Assembly: GCA_013911195.1 (NCBI GenBank)
Contig: JACETS010000149.1
Span: 1 to 6,467 of the forward strand
Direction of reading: 5' to 3'
Length of the DNA: 6,467 bases
Origin: Verrucomicrobiales bacterium
GTDB taxonomy: Bacteria; Verrucomicrobiota; Verrucomicrobiia; Verrucomicrobiales; DEV007
Shown: in pieces, positions 1 to 6,443 of the stretch
Numbering within the stretch: position 1 is the stretch's first letter
Layout: every line of letters begins with the position of its first letter
The notes under the pieces: model-generated
Database searches by the model: none
Told to the model about the DNA's origin: nothing
Seen by the model: only the letters and a program-made list of their open reading frames with translations
Position numbers and translations under genes: made by a program

Positions 1-236
1 GAGTAAGAGATCGTAGTTTAGCGATGACTCGGTGGGTCTCTTGTCCATCCGTTTTAATAGAGTGTGGTTTTTTAACCAACCCTGAGGAAAAGTTAGATTT
101 GTTGAGCGAATCATATAGAGACGCTTTAAGTCGTGGTATTACAGAAGGGGTTCTCAAATATTTTTCTGAGCTCAATAATGATCCTTATTACGGGGTTACT
201 TTTAAAAGGGCTCCTAGAGCTATAGCCGAACTTTAA
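1..236 (+). CDS. N-acetylmuramoyl-L-alanine amidase, C-terminal part (5' truncated by window edge)
   Basis: This is the C-terminal end of an Amidase_3-family peptidoglycan amidase, a zinc enzyme that cuts the bond between N-acetylmuramic acid and the L-alanine of the stem peptide in the cell wall. The frame is open to the left edge (first full codon at 3), so the ATG at 24 is internal and not the true start. The visible part begins VRDRSLAM and runs into PSVLIECGFLTNPEE, the family's signature near its C-terminus. The Glu of LIECGF matches the conserved catalytic glutamate. A helix follows (YRDALSRGITEGVLKYF), as usual at the end of this fold, then a short tail of about 20 residues. The zinc-binding His and Glu residues and any signal peptide lie outside the window. 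The gene converges on batE, and the two stop codons overlap in TTAA. Family assignment is firm; the exact subfamily is not. Confidence 0.87.
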   Translation, partial: VRDRSLAMTRWVSCPSVLIECGFLTNPEEKLDLLSESYRDALSRGITEGVLKYFSELNNDPYYGVTFKRAPRAIAEL

Positions 237-1006
237 TTGATTAATTCATAGTCATAGGGCCACAGTCTAGTAATGGATTTTTTTCTTATCCATCCCCTTA
301 AATCACTGGGTGTTTCTATGTATGCCCAATTAGTTCGATCTGAAATAACCTTTATATTACTGCCTACATTCAATTTGATAACGTTGGAGGAGGTGTCGGC
401 TGGTGAGCTTTTCACAGTTGAGTTAGTTGAAATTATAACATGGATATCAGGAGCTGCTTTAAAGCCGTTTCTTTGAATTGATGCTAAAAGTGAGATTATT
501 AACAAGAGAACGCCTAATAATGTGATAAAAATTGAGAGTCGCCTACGGTTCTTATTAAAAATACCGTATAAAATTCCTAATCCAGTTACCCACATAGAAA
601 GGCTCAAGAATATGGAGAAATAACCCGAGGGTATTTTTCCGAAAAGTATTTGTAAGCGAGTCTCTTTAAAATCAACAAATTCATTTGATTGCTTCAAAAT
701 TAATAAATTTTGTCTGGCCTCTTTTAGTGAACTGTTAAGTAATAATGCTCTTTTGTATGCGAGTATTGATTCTCCAATATTATTTTTTCTATAGTTGGCG
801 TTTCCGATTTGGAAAAAAACTTCTGGAGCAAAGTGGTTTTCTGTAATTAGGGAATTTAGTAGGCTAAGAGCTTTATCATAATTGTTCTTATCAATTTCTT
901 TTGATGCTTGAGTGAACACTTCTTCAGGCGTTAAGTCATCAGCGGAAATTAATTGAATTCCGGTAACGAATAACGAGAAAGAAAATATAAAAATATAGGA
1001 TTTCAA
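233..1006 (-). CDS. batE: BatE: TPR and SH3-like membrane protein
   Basis: The 257-residue product is the last member of the Bat cluster. Residues 1-22 form a signal peptide (hydrophobic run, then ISA before DDL). Residues about 28-100 form TPR-type helical repeats, with the typical pattern NYDKALSLL and VFFQIGNANYRKNNIGESILAYKRAL. Two membrane helices follow at about 129-150 and 157-176, separated by the basic loop NKNRRR, which should be cytoplasmic. Residues about 186-248 resemble a bacterial SH3 domain (V..SP.., LNVGSNIKVI, NWAYIE, GWIRKKSI). The predicted topology places both TPR and SH3 in the periplasm. The start is TTG at 1006-1004. No ATG or GTG is in frame between it and the TAA at 1033-1031, and the TTG overlaps the batD stop as TTGA. 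No Shine-Dalgarno motif is present, so expression probably depends on coupling to batD. Its role is probably as a scaffold or wall-contacting part of the Bat complex. Confidence 0.88.
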   Translation of the reverse strand: MKSYIFIFSFSLFVTGIQLISADDLTPEEVFTQASKEIDKNNYDKALSLLNSLITENHFAPEVFFQIGNANYRKNNIGESILAYKRALLLNSSLKEARQNLLILKQSNEFVDFKETRLQILFGKIPSGYFSIFLSLSMWVTGLGILYGIFNKNRRRLSIFITLLGVLLLIISLLASIQRNGFKAAPDIHVIISTNSTVKSSPADTSSNVIKLNVGSNIKVISDRTNWAYIETPSDLRGWIRKKSITRLWPYDYELIN

Positions 1007-1017
1007 ATTTTTGAAAT
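1000..1017 (-). promoter_or_regulatory. AT-rich inverted repeat over the batD stop / batE start
   Basis: On the plus strand ATTTCAAA (1000-1007) is followed by TT and then TTTGAAAT (1010-1017), a perfect 8-bp inverted repeat. In the mRNA the TTGA stop/start overlap (1006-1003) lies in the 3' arm. A ribosome finishing batD would open this weak stem and could restart at the TTG. The symmetry is seen directly; the coupling role is inferred, and the low G+C makes the stem unstable. Confidence 0.4.
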
Positions 1018-2649
1018 TTTCGTTAATTCTTTAATGATTGCATTGCTTTCCTCCTTAGTCGGTTTCTCTAAATGCGAAGAATCATTGCCACTGTACTTTA
1101 GTTGCTCGTATTTTTTCGACAGCTGATCAAAGATTGGAGTAACTTCAACATCTTGATTTTCAAGCTGAAGTCGTTCAAAGCATTCGTAGGCATAAGTGTA
1201 AAAATTGATTGTCGATAAATTTTTGGATTTTAGATCCTCTATTATTGCTTTGGGTGATTTCCCTTTAGAGGCGTGTTCATCTAAATTAGGCATTTTTGAA
1301 ATTAGAGCACTTATAAGAATTAGTAAGATGAGGAATGCATTCGTAATCCAGATGTAATGGTTCTTCCAGGCAGGTATCTGAGCGACAGACCAATTCGGGG
1401 TTAGAGATGTACTGACCATTAAAATATCTGCATTGTTTTCTATGTTCGAATTAGGGGAATCTGAAGATGAAGAGGGGGCTTTTGCAGTTCTGTTATAATC
1501 AGGGTTATTTGTAAAGGTTTCCTCTAATTCAATGGGTGTTTTATCTGTAATGAGAGTTACATATTGTTCTTTGTCTGAATCGAAAACAGTTAGCCTGAAG
1601 GTTGGTAATTCTTCATGAGTTTTTTCAGCGACCAAATTTTGTGAAAAAATCAGAGTAGAGGGTTTTATTCCTTCTCCTCTTTTTAAATCAAATTTCGTTG
1701 GCTCGTAGAGTTTCCACCCCTCTGTTTTTATAGGTGTGGGGGATTCGATGAATTCAAAACCGCCGTTGCCAGTAATCGTAAATCTTAATGCAATGGGTTC
1801 CCCAACTTTCAGCTTTAGTGGATCTGCTTGTAGGTCCAGAGTGAAAGTTCCAACCGCTCCAGAGAAGTCCTTTGGCTTCCCTTCGTCAGGGAGCCTTTTA
1901 GATCTGATCAATGTTTCTTCAGATTTAAGATTAAATCGTTCATCAACTAATCTTCTGCCGGTAGCGCTCGGAATTTGCAGAAGCGGATTATAATTAGCCG
2001 TTAGCTTAAGGTCTCCCGCACGAAGCGGTGCGATTTCATAGAGGAACTTTATTACCCTTTTATTATTTTTTGGAGGAGCTTCTTTCGGTCCGTCAATGTA
2101 GTTAACCCTAACACCTTCTCCAGATAAAGTGGCAATGTTGTTTCTTTCTGAATATAGTCGAGTCCTAGGTTGGAGTAGTAGGGAGATTTCAGCTAGAACA
2201 GGTTCTCCGACGAATGGTTCATTATTTGCAAGATTTACTATAAGTTGTGGGTCTAATGCTTTCTCTTGAGCTGTTTTCTTTCGTATTTGTAAATTAATTG
2301 ATTCAGTTTCATAGAGTGTTCCATCTTGAGATTTAAATATACCTTTGATGGTATACTTGCCAGATTCACCGCTTAATTCATATGTGTGAGTTGTGACTCT
2401 TTTTACGCCTTGATTGCTGCGCATGAATTCAAAACCCTTGCCAACTTTACGTACATTTAATTTACCGCCTTGGATATTTAAATCAGGATCGTCTGGGCTA
2501 AGGTTTCCTGCAGCGCTTAAAGAAATTTTAGCTTTAGAGCCTTCTCTTATTATTCCATTAGGGTCTATACTAATACGGAGATTGAGCTCAGCCTCGGAAT
2601 TGAGTATGGTTATGAATAATAAAAAGTTGATTGCAATAAACTTATTCAT
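1003..2649 (-). CDS. batD: BatD: secreted/membrane-anchored oxygen-tolerance protein
   Basis: The 548-residue product is a BatD-family protein. Residues 1-20 are a signal peptide with an SEA cleavage site. Residues about 22-385 are beta-rich, immunoglobulin-like modules with no catalytic motif. They include the BatD core around 263-302 (FSGAVGTFTLDL, LKLKVGEPIALRFTITGNG, then FEFIESP), which appears throughout the family. A Ser/Asn/Pro-rich linker covers 388-407 (APSSSSDSPN). One membrane helix is at about 432-451 (WITNAFLILLILISALI), followed by a cytoplasmic helical tail of about 97 residues that contains a YAYECFERL segment. BatD is thought to act with the VWA proteins at the periplasmic face of the inner membrane; no enzyme activity is known. 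The ATG lies one base after the batBC stop (TAA-A-ATG) with no clear ribosome binding site, and the stop overlaps the batE start. Confidence 0.88.
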   Translation of the reverse strand: MNKFIAINFLLFITILNSEAELNLRISIDPNGIIREGSKAKISLSAAGNLSPDDPDLNIQGGKLNVRKVGKGFEFMRSNQGVKRVTTHTYELSGESGKYTIKGIFKSQDGTLYETESINLQIRKKTAQEKALDPQLIVNLANNEPFVGEPVLAEISLLLQPRTRLYSERNNIATLSGEGVRVNYIDGPKEAPPKNNKRVIKFLYEIAPLRAGDLKLTANYNPLLQIPSATGRRLVDERFNLKSEETLIRSKRLPDEGKPKDFSGAVGTFTLDLQADPLKLKVGEPIALRFTITGNGGFEFIESPTPIKTEGWKLYEPTKFDLKRGEGIKPSTLIFSQNLVAEKTHEELPTFRLTVFDSDKEQYVTLITDKTPIELEETFTNNPDYNRTAKAPSSSSDSPNSNIENNADILMVSTSLTPNWSVAQIPAWKNHYIWITNAFLILLILISALISKMPNLDEHASKGKSPKAIIEDLKSKNLSTINFYTYAYECFERLQLENQDVEVTPIFDQLSKKYEQLKYSGNDSSHLEKPTKEESNAIIKELTKISKI

Positions 2650-2650
2650 T

Positions 2651-4447
2651 TTACCAATCTTTTTTGAATCTTGCTCTACTCCTTCTAGGTAAAGCTCTGA
2701 GGAATTGTTCGTTTGCTAGAGCTTCAAGTTGCCTTTCAGCTTGTTCCTTGGAGTAACCAGTTTCAGGATTTATTTTTTTGTTATCAGAGAGATTCTCTTG
2801 GTCCTGATTCTCTTGGTCCTGATTCTCCTGGTCCTGATTCTCTTGGTCCTGATTCTCTTGGTCCTGATTCTCTTGGTCCTGATTCTCTTGGTCCTGATTC
2901 TCTTGGTCCTGATTCTCTTGGTCCTGATTGTTTTTTAGCTCTTCAAGTTTTCTTCTAACGACGTCAAGGTTATGTTTAGCATTGGCATTTTTTTTATTTA
3001 TCCCAAGAGTTGATTCAAAATTTTCAATAGCGCCTTCCCAATTACTAATCACATTTTCGATTGAGGGACTTTCGCTTTTATTCGGTTCCGAAGATATTTT
3101 TTTTAATTCGTTTTCACCCTTGCGGAACAAAGAATTCCCGAGGTTATAATAGGCTGTTTCTTGAATTGATTTATCCTCACTCAATAAAGCAGATCCAAAA
3201 GCGGTGGCAGCTATATCAAAGTTGCTTGCCTTGAATGCTGATGCACCTAAACCAAGATTCAGTTTAGCTTTTTTCCAGTCGGATTTACTTTCTTTAATTG
3301 CTTTTTGATATAGTTCTACCGCATCAGTGAAGTTTCCTGAATTAAAAGAGTTTGTTGCATCGGTGATAACGCCTGCTGTATTTTTTTCAATAAGACACAC
3401 TGAAAAAATTGTAAATAGAACTGTAACGGCTTTGGGTTTACTCATTAAAATTGAATTCAGAACTTCGAATAATATTACACTAATAATCAAAATTAATCCA
3501 ATGCCTAGAGGCCAACCGAATCTCTCAATAGGTATCTGCTGATCTCTAAATTCTGTTTCTTTAGTGTCTAGTTTGTTTAAAGTACTATCAATTATTTCTG
3601 AATTAAGAGAACCGGTATCAAGTCTTAAAAAAATTCCGTTAGCTGTATCAGCAATTGCCTTTAGTGATTCGGTGTCCAATTTGGATTTAACCAGATTGCC
3701 GCTTTCATCTCTAATAAAACTTTGTTGGTTTCCTCGAGACCTATCGTCAGGGATTATAGATCCATCTTCTGATCCAACTCCGATGGTGACTATTATAGTT
3801 CCTTTTTCTTCAGCCTTCTTTGCTTCCTTGAGTGCATCGCCATCTAGGTTCTCGCCATCAGTAAATAGGATAAGTGCATGACTATCAGTTTCACTTTCGA
3901 TTAGGGTGTCAGTGGCCTCTTTGATAGCTTCAGCCAAATTGGTGCCACCTTTTGCCACAGCATAGGTATCAAGTTGATCTATTGATTCTTTTAGTGCATC
4001 TCTGTCTTGAGTCACAGGGACCATTATTGAAGCGCTTCCTGAAAAAGCCATTAATCCTATTAAATCCTCTGGCAATGCATCAATGAGGTCATATGCTGCC
4101 AATTTTGCTCGACTTAATCTATTGGGGGTTAAATCTTGGGCTAACATGCTTCTAGAAGCATCAATAGCAAGCATAACAGTTCTACCTTTGCTGAAGCTGG
4201 TCTGTTCTTCGTAGCCCCACTGCGGCCTCGCCATTGCAATTAGAACTAATGAAAAGGAGCATGATAAAATAATTAGTTTCGAAACTATTATTTTTTTATT
4301 ACTGCCATGAACTAGTATGCTTTTTAATTTCGGAGCAACAAACCTTGATGTTCCATCATGTGTATTGAAAACCCCAATTATTCTCCAGGCCATTATAGGG
4401 ATCAAAGCAGCTATTCCCCATAACCAAATTGGATCTGCAAAAGTCAT
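2651..4447 (-). CDS. batB/batC: BatB-BatC fusion: membrane VWA domain joined to TPR protein
   Basis: The 598-residue product joins two proteins that are separate in Bacteroidota. Residues 1-335 are BatB: membrane helices at about 7-26 and 53-72, a VWA domain at about 88-290, and a helix at 313-333. The MIDAS metal site is complete: D96-x-S98-x-S100 (DASRS), T169 in GGT, and D197 in FTDGE. Residues 339-358 form a second hydrophobic stretch that looks like a BatC signal peptide. Residues 361-490 are TPR repeats (NSGNFTDAVELYQKAI; AYYNLGNSLFRKGE; NWEGAIENFESTL), then KHNLDVVRRKLEEL. Residues 507-551 are nine NQDQE units, and 562-598 are a BatC-like tail (SKEQAERQLEAL) ending in a basic RRSRARFKKDW. 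By charge, VWA and TPR both face the periplasm. The ATG lies two bases after the batA stop; an in-frame TGA at 4456-4454 rules out an upstream start codon other than ATA or ATT. Confidence 0.93.
   Translation of the reverse strand: MTFADPIWLWGIAALIPIMAWRIIGVFNTHDGTSRFVAPKLKSILVHGSNKKIIVSKLIILSCSFSLVLIAMARPQWGYEEQTSFSKGRTVMLAIDASRSMLAQDLTPNRLSRAKLAAYDLIDALPEDLIGLMAFSGSASIMVPVTQDRDALKESIDQLDTYAVAKGGTNLAEAIKEATDTLIESETDSHALILFTDGENLDGDALKEAKKAEEKGTIIVTIGVGSEDGSIIPDDRSRGNQQSFIRDESGNLVKSKLDTESLKAIADTANGIFLRLDTGSLNSEIIDSTLNKLDTKETEFRDQQIPIERFGWPLGIGLILIISVILFEVLNSILMSKPKAVTVLFTIFSVCLIEKNTAGVITDATNSFNSGNFTDAVELYQKAIKESKSDWKKAKLNLGLGASAFKASNFDIAATAFGSALLSEDKSIQETAYYNLGNSLFRKGENELKKISSEPNKSESPSIENVISNWEGAIENFESTLGINKKNANAKHNLDVVRRKLEELKNNQDQENQDQENQDQENQDQENQDQENQDQENQDQENQDQENQDQENLSDNKKINPETGYSKEQAERQLEALANEQFLRALPRRSRARFKKDW
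2791..2929 (-). repeat. 15-bp tandem repeat, nine full copies plus four bases, coding for (NQDQE)9
   Basis: On the plus strand the unit is GATTCTCTTGGTCCT, repeated end to end from 2791 to 2925 with GATT continuing to 2929. Eight copies are identical; the copy at 2821-2835 has one change (C at 2828). Read on the coding strand this gives AAT CAG GAC CAA GAG, Asn-Gln-Asp-Gln-Glu. The single variant is silent (CAA to CAG at residue 540). The repeat encodes residues 507-551 of BatBC, a flexible acidic linker with 18 negative charges between the TPR domain and the basic C-terminal tail. Because the unit is a multiple of three, gain or loss of copies keeps the frame. The near identity of the DNA points to recent expansion or homogenisation by slippage or unequal recombination. 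Confidence 0.97.
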
Positions 4448-4449
4448 AA

Positions 4450-5436
4450 TTATTCAGGTCTTGGTTTCCTCCAACTAATTCCAAGCAGTAATAATGAAGC
4501 CGCTGCAAAGGTGGGCCATTGATAGTACTCCTTTTTCTTTATAATTTGACGATATTCAATATCGCTCGTTTCGAGTTCATCTATCTCTTCGAATATTTTT
4601 TTTAGAGTTTCAGTGTCTTTACCAAGATAAGTTTTAGCGCCAGTTATTGAGGCAACTTTTCTCAATGTTGGTAAATCAAAAGATTCTTCGGCAGAACCAG
4701 AGCGCCCGGATCTACCGATGGCTATCGTATAAACTTTTATTCCAAGTGTAGCGGAAAGTTTAGCTGCGTCTTCAGGGCTAAGTCCAGGTACGCTTTGGAC
4801 CCCATCCGTAAGTAAAACAACGATTTTACTTTTGGCCTCTCGATCAGACAACCTTTTAGCTGAAGCCGCTATGGCAGTGCCTATGGCGGTGCCGCCTTCT
4901 ATCATATTTTCAAAACGTCGGAAATGAATTTCTCTGTCGATCATTTCGTTTAACCATTCGTGGTTCATGGTCAGTGGCCCCATTGTATGAGGGCGACCCG
5001 AGAAAACTACAATGCCTATTCTGTCATGTTTTCTTCCTTTTATGAAATTTTTAACAACAGTTTTGGCTGCATCGAGCCTATTCACTCTCCTACGATTTAT
5101 TATAAAGTCTTGTTCTTTCATGGAGCCTGAAACATCAATAGCTAGAGCGATTTCAATTCCTTCGCCTTCAATTACTTCAGAATGACTTACTTTTTGAGGT
5201 CTAGCGAGAGCCGTGGCAATAAAGACGATGACTAATGGTAATAGAATTTGGCTTGAATGGAAAAAACCGCTGTTAGTGTTCTTTAGTTTATTTTCCAAAT
5301 GAATAATCGCAGGAAACTCTATTGAAGGAAGTGAATACTTTTTTCCTCTCAATAACATGAAAATTATTGGTACAATGATGAGCCATAGAAAGGAGGGCTC
5401 GGCAAATTGAAAATCAGTTAGTAGAGGAATTTTCAT
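4450..5436 (-). CDS. batA: BatA: membrane-anchored von Willebrand factor A domain protein
   Basis: The 328-residue product has the usual BatA length and layout. Membrane helices lie at about 14-30 and 62-79 (ending TALARP, a hallmark of the family), and another at about 306-322. The VWA domain between them spans about 95-290. Its MIDAS residues are all present: D101-x-S103-x-S105 (DVSGSM), T183 in GGT, and D211 in LLTDG. The end of the domain carries the family pattern IFEEIDELETSDIEYR before the last helix. The basic loop RGKK after helix 1 suggests a cytoplasmic loop, which puts the VWA domain in the periplasm. VWA domains bind protein partners through a divalent metal, and BatA and BatB are thought to form a complex. 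The ATG at 5436-5434 is the first possible start after an in-frame TAA at 5457-5455. It lies inside the 3' end of the preceding gene (23-bp overlap), with no clear Shine-Dalgarno motif. Confidence 0.94.
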   Translation of the reverse strand: MKIPLLTDFQFAEPSFLWLIIVPIIFMLLRGKKYSLPSIEFPAIIHLENKLKNTNSGFFHSSQILLPLVIVFIATALARPQKVSHSEVIEGEGIEIALAIDVSGSMKEQDFIINRRRVNRLDAAKTVVKNFIKGRKHDRIGIVVFSGRPHTMGPLTMNHEWLNEMIDREIHFRRFENMIEGGTAIGTAIAASAKRLSDREAKSKIVVLLTDGVQSVPGLSPEDAAKLSATLGIKVYTIAIGRSGRSGSAEESFDLPTLRKVASITGAKTYLGKDTETLKKIFEEIDELETSDIEYRQIIKKKEYYQWPTFAAASLLLLGISWRKPRPE

Positions 5437-5953
5437 CTTTTTTGGGGAAGTTTCTTACTAACTTTATAGTACTAATAATTAAATTTTCTCTTTCTGAATT
5501 GTTCTCATTATTAGGTGAAAATCGTAATCGGTCACAATCATTAAGAATATCAATTAATGCATCCGAGGATTCATCACCAAGAAGATTTTTGGAATATGCT
5601 TTGAATTGAATTAAAAACTCATCCGTCGTTAATGAAAGCGATAGATTTCCAAATTTAGATTGGATGACTGGACGGATGCTCGAGATTATGATGTTTGCAA
5701 CTTCTTTGGCTGATATTTTTGTATGATCTAATTTTAATTTATGTAACTGATCGAGCGCTTTTTTACGCTGATCAGTTAATTCTTCAGGGGACAATGTTGT
5801 TTTAATTTTCAACCAATATAAAAATATATAAGCGAGAAGAATAATAGAGCCTATTATTATGCCAATAATGAGAAAAAAATTAATGTTGGGATCTATAACT
5901 TCTGGAGGGGCAATAATATCCTTGATGTCTGGTATTGGTTCCATCTCAGGCAT
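5414..5953 (-). CDS. DUF4381-like single-span membrane protein of the Bat locus
   Basis: The 179-residue product starts with a short Pro/acid-rich segment (MPEMEPIPDIKDIIAPPEVI), then one strong membrane helix at about 26-48. A helical cytoplasmic part follows (50-170), including SPEELTDQRKKALDQLHKL and, near the end, ILNDCDRLRFSP. The last motif resembles the cD-x-hydrophobic-K/R-F-sP signature that I associate with DUF4381-like proteins found next to VWA, MoxR and DUF58 genes. Its role is unknown; a link between the periplasmic VWA complex and a cytoplasmic partner such as a MoxR ATPase is a plausible inference. An in-frame TAA directly precedes the ATG at 5953-5951, so the protein cannot start further upstream; Met4 (5944-5942) is an alternative start. 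The gene begins 15 bp after the phosphatase stop and overlaps batA by 23 bp. Family assignment is from pattern recognition and is less certain than for the bat genes. Confidence 0.75.
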   Translation of the reverse strand: MPEMEPIPDIKDIIAPPEVIDPNINFFLIIGIIIGSIILLAYIFLYWLKIKTTLSPEELTDQRKKALDQLHKLKLDHTKISAKEVANIIISSIRPVIQSKFGNLSLSLTTDEFLIQFKAYSKNLLGDESSDALIDILNDCDRLRFSPNNENNSERENLIISTIKLVRNFPKKDENSSTN

Positions 5954-5968
5954 TTAAGTTATAAGCGT

Positions 5969-6436
5969 TTAAGAGTGGAATAATAATCTAAATTCTTTGA
6001 GATTAATACCTTCGTTTAACAAATGACACTTAACTCCTAAATTACCGACTTCCTTTATATTTCGGCTTTCATCATCAAAGAAAATCATTTCTTTAAATGG
6101 AATCCCCGACTTTTCATGAAGGTTATTAAAGTGGGTAACTTTAGAATCTGGAAATATTTCTTCATATTTAAATTTTTTCCTAATGCCCAATAAATCAAGG
6201 AGGTGTCTTGCCCATTCGGGTTCTTCTGTCCTAGAGGCTATCGCCATTGGAATATCATTATCTTCGATGGCCTGGAATATTTCCATCGCATCGGAATAAA
6301 GATTCACGATTCTACCCTGATTGTCAGAAACACCTTTTGAGCAAATTTTAAACGGGGGGGAAAGGTGGTCGCACCAGGTGCCGCCAGCATCCCACAAGGT
6401 GAAATCTAGGTCGAAGACAACGAGGTCTACATTCAT
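5969..6436 (-). CDS. MDP-1-like magnesium-dependent HAD phosphatase
   Basis: The 155-residue product is a compact HAD-superfamily phosphatase without a cap domain, very close in pattern to magnesium-dependent phosphatase-1. All catalytic motifs are visible. Motif I is FDLDFTLW, with nucleophile D9 and acid/base D11. Motif II is S68 in IASRTEEPEWA. Motif III is K99 in DSKVTHF. Motif IV is FFDDE (D121, D122) followed by SRNIKEVGNLGV. The SRTxEPEWA and FFDDExRNI strings are typical of MDP-1 rather than of other HAD groups. Eukaryotic MDP-1 dephosphorylates protein-bound fructosamine-6-phosphate and has been proposed to repair glycated protein; the substrate of this bacterial form is unknown. No signal peptide is seen, so it is cytoplasmic. 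The start is fixed by an in-frame TAA at 6442-6440, two codons upstream. It heads the visible cluster, 15 bp before the DUF4381-like gene. Confidence 0.92.
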   Translation of the reverse strand: MNVDLVVFDLDFTLWDAGGTWCDHLSPPFKICSKGVSDNQGRIVNLYSDAMEIFQAIEDNDIPMAIASRTEEPEWARHLLDLLGIRKKFKYEEIFPDSKVTHFNNLHEKSGIPFKEMIFFDDESRNIKEVGNLGVKCHLLNEGINLKEFRLLFHS

Positions 6437-6443
6437 TGATTAT

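Larger units (their letters stand above)
233..6436 (-). other. Bat-type gene cluster (probable single operon): MDP-1, DUF4381-like, batA, batBC, batD, batE
   Basis: Six minus-strand genes follow one another with junctions of 15 bp (gap), 23 bp (overlap), 2 bp (gap), 1 bp (gap) and 4 bp (overlap). That leaves no room for internal promoters or terminators outside coding sequence, so cotranscription is the simplest reading. The order DUF4381-like, BatA, BatB, BatC, BatD, BatE matches the known Bat locus, with B and C fused here. The usual partner genes for a MoxR AAA+ ATPase and a DUF58 protein are not in the window; they may lie to the right of 6467 or elsewhere. No convincing promoter is visible in the 31 bases available upstream, so the operon may begin beyond the edge. 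Cotranscription is inferred, not shown. Confidence 0.85.

Noticed and set aside
209..227. Possible terminator hairpin for batE (GGCT...AGCC followed by CTTTT on the minus strand)
   Set aside because: The stem is only four base pairs with an 11-base loop, and the T run is short. It also lies within the amidase coding sequence. Too weak to call.
24..236. A complete 70-residue protein starting at ATG 24
   Set aside because: The frame is open to the left edge and the residues before this Met match the amidase family, so it is an internal Met of a longer, truncated gene.
2713..2958. Plus-strand open frames with SLGPD or LLVLI repeats across the minisatellite
   Set aside because: They are shadows of the 15-bp repeat. 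A repeat unit that is a multiple of three and lacks stops stays open in several frames. They lie antisense to the well-supported BatBC coding frame and have no domain pattern or start signal.
3443..3445. Separate batC gene starting at the internal ATG (Met335 of BatBC)
   Set aside because: The BatB frame runs through it without a stop, and the bases before the ATG (GAATTCAATTTTA) show no ribosome binding site. A second internal start cannot be excluded, but the sequence gives no positive support.
3564..3881. Plus-strand 105-codon open frame, and similar plus-strand frames at 273-476, 1736-1993, 2414-2692, 2928-3149 and 3327-3542
   Set aside because: All lie antisense to bat genes with clear domain motifs, and their translations show no recognisable family pattern or neighbour logic.
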